Shown: positions 14,704-23,364 of the stretch, in pieces
How positions within the stretch are numbered: the first letter of the stretch is position 1
Layout: every line of letters begins with the position of its first letter
Assembly (NCBI GenBank): GCA_028280955.1
Contig: JANQKU010000157.1
Location: forward strand, 1 to 33,008
DNA length: 33,008 nt
Reading direction: 5' to 3'
DNA from: Opitutaceae bacterium
Lineage (GTDB): Bacteria; Verrucomicrobiota; Verrucomicrobiia; Opitutales; Opitutaceae
Notes under the pieces: model-generated
The model's input: the letters and a program-made list of their open reading frames with translations, nothing else
Databases searched by the model: none
What the model was told of the DNA's origin: nothing
Position numbers and translations under genes: made by a program

Positions 14704-16956
14704 ATGACTTTACCAAGAGATGAAAATTCCGGTTTATTGACGGAAAAAGAACAAAAAGACGGACAGCGAACGGCGCTGCTCTTCAATCTGTTTGGTCAAT
14801 TTATTCAGTTTATTGTTCTGGGTCAATTTTTGCAGCTCTTTGCTTCAGACGTATTGGGAATGGAGCCTAAACGAATTGCGACTATTCTCAGTATTATCCC
14901 ATTAATGTTGTTTTTGCGGATTTTCATTATTGAACGGGTTCGCAAAATCGGACGGGTAAAGCTACTTGTTTGGGCAAATGTTATTCGGCTTTTATCGATA
15001 GTAGTCTTATTGGTGCTCCCGATTGCCTGGATTTCTTTTAGTGTGTTAATCACAGTGTTGGTGATTTTTTCCCTTGCTCACCAATTTGGGATGGGAACCG
15101 TCTGGCAACCGCTTTTACGGGATATCACAACGGTAAAGGATAGGGGTCAGTTTTTTTCCCGCATGAGGTTAGCTTTTACCTTGGTGAACACGGTCATATT
15201 GGTGGCTATCTCCATTTTTGTGGGCGAACGGGTTACCGCTTTTAGTTATAAGGTGTTGTTAGTATTAGGGATTCTTGGACTCATAAATTCAATTTTCTGG
15301 GCGAGTAAGATACCTGATGTTGAAAGCAGAAGGCAGAGTAGAACTCCGATCAAGCCGAAGCGATTGGGGTTCCAGAGATTCATTAAGACATGTAAAGAAT
15401 CTCCTTTATTACGAAAACCTCTGGTCATCATTTCTTTGTTTCAGGTGGCTGTAATGCCGATGATGGTTGTTTATTTTCGGAAGATTCTACACATCCCGGC
15501 TGATTTGGTATCCGTTTACCTGCTCATGATAACTTTGGGCTCCGCTATTTCTTTTTTGATCTGGGGAAAAATAGCCGATGCCATTGGGTTTCAACCGATG
15601 TTAAAGGGATTATTGGTTTTAAATATTGTGATTGCTCCTTTGTTTCTGCTCGTAGCACCCTTTGATCAAGGGGTTGGAGCAATGGTTGGTTCGATTGATA
15701 TTACCCATGCAATTACCTGGTTAACATTAATTTTTTTAGGACTGGCGGGTGGAGCTTTGGCTTCAGGTTCTGGAATTGCCATGACGACGATTCAGCATTA
15801 CCATGTGAGAGCAAAGGATTCGCTGGAGTCGATGAACATCTTTGACATTGTGATGGGGTTGATGACAGCGGGTGCGATGTTCTTCAGTGGGTATTTAATT
15901 GAGGAAATAGCTCTTCCGGCTGGAGTGACATCTACCTTGGGTGGGTTTATTCATTTTGACTGGGTAAAAGTCTTTTTGGTTGGAGTTATTCCGGCGGTCC
16001 ATTTGTGCCTTTTCTTTTTAGTTGGAAGGTTGCCCAATACTCGTCCTGCCTATGCGATGGACGACTTTTTTGGTTCCCTCTTTAACAGTCCGGTCAGGAC
16101 CTTGATGGCTCAGCGCAATACGTTCCATACGGATGAAAGAGTCAGGGTGGATTTGGCTCGTTGGCTAGGGCATAGCGAGAATCCACTGGCAATTGATTCC
16201 TTAATTGAGCTGACGAGAGATCCTTCTTATGATGTAAAGGTAGAGGCGGTTCGAAGCCTGGGGTTAAGCCATTCGACAGAAGCCGGAGAGGTATTGTTGG
16301 ATATTATCAAAGATGGAAAGAAGCAGCATCTGGTGGATCATGTAGCTTGGGCTTTGGGTGAACTGCGTTATGTTGAAGCGGTCCCGCAGTTGGTTGAACG
16401 CTTATCGCCTGATTTTCCTTTTCGTATTAGGGCAATGGCAGCGAGAGCATTGGGGCGGATGGGAGATCCATCGACGATTGAACCGATTGCAGAGACGTTG
16501 CGTGATCCTGATGTTATTCCTCATCTTCGCTCTTCGTGTGTAAAAGCTTTGATTTCTCTCAATGCACACGATGAAGCTGAGTTGGTTTTTGTTTCGTTCG
16601 ATTTGCTGGATAACAGATACGAGAGTTTCGAGCTGATGGCTGCTTTCAGTGAATGGATGGGAGCTTCAGCAGAATGGCTTTTGCGGAAGAAACCAGAACA
16701 ATCCATGAGAGAGGGATTTGTCTCTTATCTCAATGAGCAACCCAAGTCTGTTATTAAGAAGGAAAAAGCCGAATTGATTGAGGTTGTTAAGAACTCAGAT
16801 CTAGAGGCTTTAAAACGTCTTGTTGGAAGAAGAAATTTGTTAGGTCATGAAAAGATGGAGGTTTTGTATCAGTCTCTGAAGGCTCATGTTACAGAATTGT
16901 CGGAATGGGGTCCTACAGCTTTATTGATTTCGATGATAATTGCTTCGGAGGATTGA
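14704..16956 (+). CDS. MFS transporter-like membrane protein with C-terminal HEAT repeats
   Basis: A 750-aa protein. Residues about 25-450 contain around twelve membrane segments in MFS-like arrangement, with a charged central loop (SKIPDVESRRQSRTPIKPKR near 200-220) and ISFLIWGKIADAIGFQP as an MFS loop motif after the halfway point. Residues about 480-640 are cytoplasmic HEAT-like repeats: DSLIELTRDPSYDVKVEAVRSLG, LVDHVAWALGELRYVEAVPQLVERL, FRIRAMAARALGRMGDPSTIEPIAETLRD. A helical tail follows to 750. HEAT repeats bind protein partners, so the tail may regulate transport or anchor a complex; the substrate is unknown. The ATG at 14704 is used; the TTG at 14701 would add one residue. The gene at 16988 follows by 31 bp and is probably co-transcribed. 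Confidence 0.85.
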   Translation: MTLPRDENSGLLTEKEQKDGQRTALLFNLFGQFIQFIVLGQFLQLFASDVLGMEPKRIATILSIIPLMLFLRIFIIERVRKIGRVKLLVWANVIRLLSIVVLLVLPIAWISFSVLITVLVIFSLAHQFGMGTVWQPLLRDITTVKDRGQFFSRMRLAFTLVNTVILVAISIFVGERVTAFSYKVLLVLGILGLINSIFWASKIPDVESRRQSRTPIKPKRLGFQRFIKTCKESPLLRKPLVIISLFQVAVMPMMVVYFRKILHIPADLVSVYLLMITLGSAISFLIWGKIADAIGFQPMLKGLLVLNIVIAPLFLLVAPFDQGVGAMVGSIDITHAITWLTLIFLGLAGGALASGSGIAMTTIQHYHVRAKDSLESMNIFDIVMGLMTAGAMFFSGYLIEEIALPAGVTSTLGGFIHFDWVKVFLVGVIPAVHLCLFFLVGRLPNTRPAYAMDDFFGSLFNSPVRTLMAQRNTFHTDERVRVDLARWLGHSENPLAIDSLIELTRDPSYDVKVEAVRSLGLSHSTEAGEVLLDIIKDGKKQHLVDHVAWALGELRYVEAVPQLVERLSPDFPFRIRAMAARALGRMGDPSTIEPIAETLRDPDVIPHLRSSCVKALISLNAHDEAELVFVSFDLLDNRYESFELMAAFSEWMGASAEWLLRKKPEQSMREGFVSYLNEQPKSVIKKEKAELIEVVKNSDLEALKRLVGRRNLLGHEKMEVLYQSLKAHVTELSEWGPTALLISMIIASED

Positions 16957-16987
16957 CCTGTGAGAAAAGAAATCCATTTGTCTGAAC

Positions 16988-17680
16988 ATGCCTCAGAGAG
17001 AACTCACTGATATTTTAGGCTCTTCTTCTTTTGAAGGAACTGTTTCCGGTCAAGTGAAACAACTTTCAGGATTCAAAAAAGGGATACATCGAGTTCCTGA
17101 AATGGTGAATGATACGACAAATCGTTTTCTAGCAAAAATCTGTGAGACTGATTTGGTTGAGATGAGTGAATCCCTTTACCAACGTTTGAGAGCTGGACTG
17201 AACTATAAACGACGGGATTTGAACCTTTCGATTGAGTCTCCTGTCGCTCTTTTGAGCGGAAAGGAGTTTACTTTTGAGATCCTATACGGATTGGCTAGCA
17301 AAGCCCCTTCAACTTATCAGATGATTACGACTTTATCGGGATTGAATCATGTGGGAATTTTGAAGAGCACTGTCTTTAATGAAATTTGTCATGGATTATT
17401 CAGCCGATTTTCATATGGCTTAACAGATGCTGTCCAAATAGAGGAGGTGATCGATGCGATTGAGGCGTATTCAAAACCTGGTATTAGGGTTGAGTATCCA
17501 TCGGATTGCCGGGAATGTTTTGTTTTTCTAGAAGGTTTCTCAGGGCATATTCAGTTTACACGATTTTCGCTGGATATACTATTATGCACAAAGTCTTCGC
17601 CTAAAACTTTTCTGGGTGGATTTGAGTCTCTTAGAGGTGTCGGTATGCCATTCGAGGATTTGTTCCAAGCTCTTGAATAG
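16988..17680 (+). CDS. Protein of unknown function downstream of the MFS-HEAT gene
   Basis: A 230-aa soluble protein with no family I recognise. It has no signal peptide or membrane segment; the composition is mixed helix and strand, with a basic patch YKRRDLNL near residues 75-82. It begins 31 bp after the MFS-HEAT stop codon, so the two probably work together. A good GGAGG (16947-16951) sits 8 bp before a GTG at 16960 in another frame. That GTG opens only 16 codons, overlapping this start, and could act as a leader ORF; otherwise this ATG has no close Shine-Dalgarno. The gene ends 12 bp from the convergent phosphate transporter gene. Confidence 0.65.
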   Translation: MPQRELTDILGSSSFEGTVSGQVKQLSGFKKGIHRVPEMVNDTTNRFLAKICETDLVEMSESLYQRLRAGLNYKRRDLNLSIESPVALLSGKEFTFEILYGLASKAPSTYQMITTLSGLNHVGILKSTVFNEICHGLFSRFSYGLTDAVQIEEVIDAIEAYSKPGIRVEYPSDCRECFVFLEGFSGHIQFTRFSLDILLCTKSSPKTFLGGFESLRGVGMPFEDLFQALE

Positions 17681-17692
17681 AGCTTCAATCTC

Positions 17693-19360
17693 TTAAGCCT
17701 CCTGGCGTAATGCCTGAAGGATATTACGTGAGTGATTTCCTATTTTTTCGATATTGTTCAATACATCGATGTAGAGAATTTCTCCCTTTACCTGCCCTCC
17801 GCTTTGGAGTCGAACGACTGATTCTTTACGAAGAGCCTTACGGAAGCTATCGATCTCATCTTCTAATTCATTGGCACGCTTCATATCTTTGGAGGTGACT
17901 TCACGAGTGAGGCTCTCCCGATAAAAGTCCATAAATTCGAGGATAGATTTTGCAAATCGTTCCACTTCATTGCGGGCTTTTTCCGGGATCTCATATTGCT
18001 TTCGATGGTTTCTCTCAGCTGAAATAGTGAGACGATAACAGCAATCACAGATATCTTCGAATTCTGCAACAATGCGCAGTAGTGCTGTCACCTTTGTAAG
18101 ACTGGTTTCGCTGAGTTGACCAGCTGAACATCTGAGCAGGTAGGTTGTTATTTCCAAGGCACGTTGATCGCTGAGCTCTTCCATTTTTTTGAGCTCTTCG
18201 ATTTCTTTCTTCGATTTACTTTGAGGATTTTCGAAGAGGTCAGTGAACCCTTGAAACATGGTTTTCGTAAGATCGGCCATGCGCTGGATTTCATTCTCAG
18301 CTTCTGCCAGATTGAGTTCACCGGTTTGGGGCAACGGACTGGAAAGATAAGCAAATTTTTCGGGATGGGGTTCTTCTGCTGATTTGTCTTTTACAAATCT
18401 CTTAACAAGTTTGGCGATTTGAGGAACGAATCCGATGAGAAGAGCGATGTTGCAAAAGTTAAAGAGAGTATGGAACAGAGCCATATGTATGGGAATATTC
18501 TTTTGATCAGTTGCTTGTCCTGGAACCAGAGCATCCACCATGTTAACAAAAGGAGTAAAAACAATCAGCATCCAGATGACACCTATCAGGTTGAAGATCA
18601 AATGAGCGCGGGCCGAGCGGACAGCCGCCGTGCTTGTCCCAATTGCGGCCAGGTTTGCCGTGATGGTTGTTCCAACATTTTCTCCGAGAATAATAGCGGC
18701 GGCACTGGGGAAATCGATCCATCCTTTATAAGCCATCGTGATAGTAATTGCCCCGGCGACCGAGGATGACTGGACGACAATGGTAAGGATTGTACCAACC
18801 ACAAAAAAGAATAAGACTGAAAAGATCCCGTGGTCGGTATAATGTTGGATAAAGGAGAGGACTTCCGGGTGGCTCTTAATATCTGGAACAGCTGTCTTTA
18901 AGAAACTTAGGCCGAGGAAGAGGATCCCAAATCCAATAAGAAGTTCTCCAAAGTCGCGGACATGTGCCTTTTTAAAGAAGATCAGGGGAAGCCCAACGCC
19001 GATAATTGGTAGAGCGATTTTTGAAAGGCTGAATTTGAAACCTAAGGCCGAAACGAGCCAGAATGTGCCCGTGGTCCCTAAATTGGCTCCCATGATGATA
19101 CCGATAGATTCGACTAAGGTGAGCAGCTGGGCATTGACGAAGCTTACCACCATGACAGTGGTCGCGGAGGATGATTGAATCAGCATGGTGACCAATAGCC
19201 CCGTAAACACTCCCAGAAAACGATTCTGGGTCATGGTCCTCATCAATGCGCGAAGTCGATGACCTGCAACCTTCTGGATCGCCTCGCTCATGACTTTCAT
19301 TCCAAAGAGGAAGACACCTAGACTACCGAGAATTGTGAACAATGAGGAAACCGTGTTCAT
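17693..19360 (-). CDS. Na+/phosphate cotransporter family protein with PhoU-like C-terminal domain (NptA/YjbB type)
   Basis: A 555-aa inner-membrane protein. The N-terminal 330 residues hold the two inverted Na_Pi_cotrans repeats, each with the QSSS substrate-site motif: MLIQSSSATTVMVVSFVNA near 59-77 and IVVQSSSVAGAITITMAY near 193-210. Each is followed by a GANLGTT/GENVGTT motif. Residues about 345-555 are a charged helical PhoU-like domain with EIQRMADLTKTMF and LEDEIDSFRKALRKE, thought to sense or control phosphate flux. The length and order match YjbB/NptA proteins, which move phosphate with sodium; E. coli YjbB acts mainly as an exporter. Three 11-bp-spaced repeats upstream (19475-19507) suggest phosphate-dependent control. 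The direction of transport is not decided by the sequence. Confidence 0.92.
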   Translation of the reverse strand: MNTVSSLFTILGSLGVFLFGMKVMSEAIQKVAGHRLRALMRTMTQNRFLGVFTGLLVTMLIQSSSATTVMVVSFVNAQLLTLVESIGIIMGANLGTTGTFWLVSALGFKFSLSKIALPIIGVGLPLIFFKKAHVRDFGELLIGFGILFLGLSFLKTAVPDIKSHPEVLSFIQHYTDHGIFSVLFFFVVGTILTIVVQSSSVAGAITITMAYKGWIDFPSAAAIILGENVGTTITANLAAIGTSTAAVRSARAHLIFNLIGVIWMLIVFTPFVNMVDALVPGQATDQKNIPIHMALFHTLFNFCNIALLIGFVPQIAKLVKRFVKDKSAEEPHPEKFAYLSSPLPQTGELNLAEAENEIQRMADLTKTMFQGFTDLFENPQSKSKKEIEELKKMEELSDQRALEITTYLLRCSAGQLSETSLTKVTALLRIVAEFEDICDCCYRLTISAERNHRKQYEIPEKARNEVERFAKSILEFMDFYRESLTREVTSKDMKRANELEDEIDSFRKALRKESVVRLQSGGQVKGEILYIDVLNNIEKIGNHSRNILQALRQEA

Positions 19361-19744
19361 ACGTAATAATAGATTGGGAGCAGTGGGGATTTTACGTGGT
19401 CGAGCTTTTCGTATTAGCGGAAAGTCAGAGGAAATAAGTGATGGGGAACTCTGAGCAATAGAAATCCGACTAAATCTAACAAAAATCTAATAATAACCTA
19501 ACAATTCCGCCTGAGGTAGAATCAATTTATGGAGTGTGATCCCGGATGTAGCATTTTATGAACTGCCCAAGAAGTTAAAATGATGGCAGAAAAAATTTAT
19601 CTGCTCAGGGGGACAGTTTTGTGCCAATCAAGCCGTGGAACATCTTTCTATCCAGATGAAACGTTTTTTGATGGATATAAAAAATTGTTCCCAGGAGATG
19701 CCCAGTGAAGGAGAAGTTTGCCGTGTTTGTTTGCTCTTTTAAAC
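19361..19744. other. Intergenic region, promoter side of the phosphate transporter
   Basis: This 384-bp stretch lies downstream of the large reverse-strand gene and upstream of the phosphate transporter. It holds the three Pho-box-like repeats described separately. Short frames here are only extensions of shadow frames. I see no RNA gene and no convincing terminator for the gene ending at 19745. Confidence 0.6.
19475..19507 (-). promoter_or_regulatory. Three tandem 11-bp repeats, putative Pho box
   Basis: On the forward strand the cores CTAAC (19476), CTAAT (19487) and CTAAC (19498) recur at exactly 11-bp spacing. On the coding strand they read TTGTTAG, TTATTAG, TTGTTAG. PhoB/PhoP sites are built of direct repeats with 11-bp period, and the downstream gene is a Na/phosphate cotransporter, 115 bp away. 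A weak -10 (TCTATT, 19462-19457) follows. The repeats are seen; the regulator is inferred. Confidence 0.55.
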
Positions 19745-22700
19745 TTACGTTGAAGGGTCTTTGCCTATGGTCCCCGATAGGCTTTTTAGATAGGCTTCGG
19801 ATTGCACATAGGACAGATATGTCTTTGCTTCTTCGAGTTTTTCTTGGACATTCATTCTTTCTGCTTCTTCTTGATAAACAGGTTTTTGCAGAAATTTTGT
19901 GAGTGCTTCTATCTTTCGATGGACAAGAGTGATCGCAAATTCCTGCTGAGTTTTGAGCCTTGCCTGATACCATTCACTGTTCATTAGGGCATCCTTAGAA
20001 AAGAGTGATCGAATATCCGGGTGGCGGAGGTCTTTACCTTCGAAGTTTCCCTCAACCATAATGTGAAGCAGAGCTTTCAGCGGTGGACAGGCCATCGTGA
20101 TGGTCTCATCTTCAAAGTAGAGCTGTGCCACCTGTTTTTGAGTCGAAACAATGTTGTCGATGCCATCCACAAAGGTGGGCATGTCCTGGAGTTCAGGTTG
20201 AAGCATCTCTTTGGTGAAGACGGTTGCCGGATTGCTAAAAACACGTCCAAAGAAAGCCCGCACAAAGCGGTCGGTTATGCGGTAGCCAAGACGACTGGCT
20301 AGAATGGTTTTCCCTTCAAAAGCAAAGTCCTCACATTTTTCGAGATGACCATTTTCAATCAGATAAGCCGGGGTCTTTTCGTGAGGAGACATTCTCGACC
20401 ATACTTCAGGGACAAGAAGGCTGATGTCGTGAGCCACTTCATATTTTGGGCCTACGTAACCTGCCGCAGTCGTAAAGACCGGAGCTTCGGTCACTAGATA
20501 GGAAACCAATGCATTGTTGAGGTCGATGATAGGAGGGAGCGCATTGAAAGGGCCCTTAGTCAAAGCGCCTTCTGATCCCGCTCCAGTGGTAGAAGGCGAT
20601 TTTCCTGTCAGACTCGCGATGAAATCCATGAAGAGTTCGGGAAGCTCTTGGTAGTGTATAGGGCTGTAAACCGCCAAGGAGCGGACGCCTGTTTTTGAAT
20701 CAGGGGGGTTGTTACGCCTCCCGGGAAGAACATTGTTCACAGGGGACGGGACTTTATCCTCCACCGGAATCCTCCGGTAGAGCCTGGTGCCCAATTGTGC
20801 CAGGTAATTACTTCTTTCAGCTTCGAGGTCAGTTCTTATCTGTAGGTAGCGTGGATTTTTTGTAGGAGAGCCGTTGACAAGACGGGGTTGAGCTGAGGAA
20901 ACAAGGTAATCGGGGCGTTCGTCTGCAGAGGCAAAATCCTTGATGACATTTTGCATGGGTGGAGTGAATTGATCGAAGCGGATAACATCTTCAACTATAT
21001 CCTGGGCTGTCTTGCGTGTAATGGGTTCATAGTTTGAAAAGAAATTACCGTCACGGGCAAAATCTGTTTCGGTTTGCCTGTCATAACCTCGTATGATGGC
21101 ATCATCCGGTCGTTGAAAGAGGCGGTATTCACAATTTGTGACAAATTTCCACGATGATTGATCCAGGTCTGGATTTAGTCCTTTGAGGGTGTTTTGGGGC
21201 ACAATGATCGAAGCGGTGATATCGTCTTCTCTTTGGATTTTCTTGGCGGGGAAGAAGTCCTTTCTGAGGCTGAAAGTTCTCCACGAACCATCTTCGGCAA
21301 ATCCAACTCTCAGATAATGTGTAACAATTTTCTGGTTGCGGTATTTGAGCTCATTTCCGGAGACTCCATCGATGACATCAACACTGAAACGGTGCCGCCA
21401 GTTGTCGCCCCAATCAGTTTTAAACCGTCGCTTCACCAGAAAAACCAAATCACGGATGGGCCCCGGGATGGAACGAAGCCAATCATTGTATTCATCACTA
21501 TAATCTGGGCTTGGGGTTAGTAATTTGACGACGGAACCAAGAGAACGATTAGGGCTTAGTAGAGGACGTCCTTCGGGTTGATTTGTTGTGGCATCTCGGA
21601 ATCGTGTTCGGTAGTCTCGGTTGATAATTTCTTCGACGAAATCAAAGTCTTTTTTGAGATCTCCCACAAAGACGGGACCGTTGATCATCGCATCAGAGAT
21701 TGATTTTGAAATTTCGGATTTTCCACCTCCGGAGACAGTGCAGGGTTTATGGCAGAATGTTCCTTCTGCAGTTGTCCCGATTAGCCGCCACCTGCGTCCG
21801 CCTGCAGGTTTGACCATTTCGACTTTGTAGCCAGAGGGGAGAACGTAAGTTTTTTCTGGAAGGAGTTTAAGTGACTGAGGTTTGTCTTCTTTATGCCAGA
21901 GAATAATCTGATCTTTCAGATTAATTTGGGCGCTTTCCGGAAGGTAAATAATGTTGGAATAAATTTTATCGATGCCAAACCCTTGGGGTTGTATGTGCAT
22001 CAGGTCGGCATAGCGTTCCGATACTTCAGCAAAGGTATGATTTACTTGGGGAATGTAAGGACTCAGATTGAAATCTTCTCCCAGGTCGTAAGAGGGAAAG
22101 GCAATGGCGCCTCCTGCGTGTTCTTCTTCGCTCAAACCGTGTAGGTTGCAGGCATAGCTGATTTGAGTTTTAACTTCCTTTTTGCAGTATCCAAAATAAT
22201 TATCTGCGATAAGGGTCACCATAACACCGCGATGGTCTCGACAGGTTACTTTGAAGGCGGAGCCATCGTTATATTTCTCTTTTTCGTTTTCCCAGCACAT
22301 TCCGTCCTTTTTCTGACGAACTGTCGCTTCGTTTATGTGAGGTAGCCCAAGTTCCTTCTTGGTTCGGTGGATCAAATGAGGGGCCAGGATCACACAGCCA
22401 GTTTGGCCGGACCAGTGTTTCACGTCGAGTTGGGCATCGTGATCGGGAAGAGATGGGTCTCCCGCATTGCCGAAAATTGATTCGACGAAGTCCAGATTAC
22501 TGACGAGATTACCTGGGGCGAAGAAACGGATCTCTAATGATTTCTCTTCAGAAAATCCCGGAACCTCCGGGCAAATGACAGGGCGTAATAAAATTGAGGC
22601 AAAGAGACGCGCTTCGTTTTTCTGAGTGGAGGTGAAAGGCAGCCGTAGAAGGTCTTCTGGCGGCTGAAGTGCGTGATGCAAGAGTGCGGCAAAGGTTTTT

Positions 22701-23200
22701 TTTGGTACTTCTTTTTTGTCTGCAGGGACCGAAAATCCTCCTTCTACGATGTGGAAGACGCCTTTAGTTGTTCGTCTGTCGCTAGAGGGATTATGAAGAA
22801 CTCCCTGCTTAGTGCGATAAGAGCTGACAATATCAGAGGTAAAAGAATCTTTGTCTGGAGGGAGTGAGAGAAGGCGAGCCAGGCCATGTCTTTCAAGAAT
22901 CAGAGAATTTTGGGGTAGAAGCGGTTTTTCTGGAGAGATAAATTCAGAAAGATAATCTGTCAGAAAATCATGGATACGTTTGTCAGCTGGACAGAGATAA
23001 TCGTTGAGAAGACGGTTTTTTTCCTGATACCCTGCGATGAGGGAGTGGTTTAGATTGAGATAAGGATAGTCTTTTTTATCTCCGAAGATAGGAAATCCCC
23101 GTGAGGCAAGCTTGATATTGATAAACTCAATGAGCCGTTCCCTTTCCTCTAGTGAATGATTGATTTTTGGGCCTATACTGAGGGCGGTCTGGAGATCCAT
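19745..23200 (-). CDS. Large protein, probable pyrophosphate-type phosphoenolpyruvate carboxykinase (PPi-PEPCK)
   Basis: An 1151-aa soluble protein, about twice the size of ATP- or GTP-type PEPCK and close to the PPi-dependent enzymes of Entamoeba and Propionibacterium (about 1100-1160 aa). Those convert oxaloacetate and PPi to PEP, CO2 and Pi. Segments I associate with that family are DRRTTKGVFHIVEGG, CPEVPGFSEEKSLEIRFFAPG, FVESIFGNAGDP, KKELGLPHINEATVRQKKDG and YFGYCKKEVKTQISYACNL. A P-loop-like CTVSGGGKSEIS surrounds Lys494, comparable in place to the GLSGTGKT kinase loop of ATP-PEPCK. The assignment rests on recalled resemblance and length; no search was run. The gene stands alone, with 164 bp before it and no metabolic partner beside it. 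No Shine-Dalgarno is clear at the ATG. Confidence 0.65.
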   Translation of the reverse strand: MDLQTALSIGPKINHSLEERERLIEFINIKLASRGFPIFGDKKDYPYLNLNHSLIAGYQEKNRLLNDYLCPADKRIHDFLTDYLSEFISPEKPLLPQNSLILERHGLARLLSLPPDKDSFTSDIVSSYRTKQGVLHNPSSDRRTTKGVFHIVEGGFSVPADKKEVPKKTFAALLHHALQPPEDLLRLPFTSTQKNEARLFASILLRPVICPEVPGFSEEKSLEIRFFAPGNLVSNLDFVESIFGNAGDPSLPDHDAQLDVKHWSGQTGCVILAPHLIHRTKKELGLPHINEATVRQKKDGMCWENEKEKYNDGSAFKVTCRDHRGVMVTLIADNYFGYCKKEVKTQISYACNLHGLSEEEHAGGAIAFPSYDLGEDFNLSPYIPQVNHTFAEVSERYADLMHIQPQGFGIDKIYSNIIYLPESAQINLKDQIILWHKEDKPQSLKLLPEKTYVLPSGYKVEMVKPAGGRRWRLIGTTAEGTFCHKPCTVSGGGKSEISKSISDAMINGPVFVGDLKKDFDFVEEIINRDYRTRFRDATTNQPEGRPLLSPNRSLGSVVKLLTPSPDYSDEYNDWLRSIPGPIRDLVFLVKRRFKTDWGDNWRHRFSVDVIDGVSGNELKYRNQKIVTHYLRVGFAEDGSWRTFSLRKDFFPAKKIQREDDITASIIVPQNTLKGLNPDLDQSSWKFVTNCEYRLFQRPDDAIIRGYDRQTETDFARDGNFFSNYEPITRKTAQDIVEDVIRFDQFTPPMQNVIKDFASADERPDYLVSSAQPRLVNGSPTKNPRYLQIRTDLEAERSNYLAQLGTRLYRRIPVEDKVPSPVNNVLPGRRNNPPDSKTGVRSLAVYSPIHYQELPELFMDFIASLTGKSPSTTGAGSEGALTKGPFNALPPIIDLNNALVSYLVTEAPVFTTAAGYVGPKYEVAHDISLLVPEVWSRMSPHEKTPAYLIENGHLEKCEDFAFEGKTILASRLGYRITDRFVRAFFGRVFSNPATVFTKEMLQPELQDMPTFVDGIDNIVSTQKQVAQLYFEDETITMACPPLKALLHIMVEGNFEGKDLRHPDIRSLFSKDALMNSEWYQARLKTQQEFAITLVHRKIEALTKFLQKPVYQEEAERMNVQEKLEEAKTYLSYVQSEAYLKSLSGTIGKDPST

Positions 23201-23364
23201 TTTTCGTCAATTGTAGAAATATTGATAAGTCTGGCGGGAGATGGGAATTGATCAGAGAAGGTTTTTATTCAGTTGATGCTCGTCAAGAGGATTCATTGTA
23301 TAGACCATACGTCTCATGAAATTCTAACAGCATCTTTGATGCCTGAAATGAAAAAAGAAGGTTG

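Noticed and set aside
19656-19695. CATCT/AGATG hairpin followed by six T on the forward strand
   Set aside because: The stem is only 5 bp and no forward-strand gene precedes it.
19605-19973. 122-codon reverse frame overlapping the end of the large PEPCK-like gene
   Set aside because: Most of it lies in a different frame inside the conserved gene, its composition is atypical, and there is no start signal.
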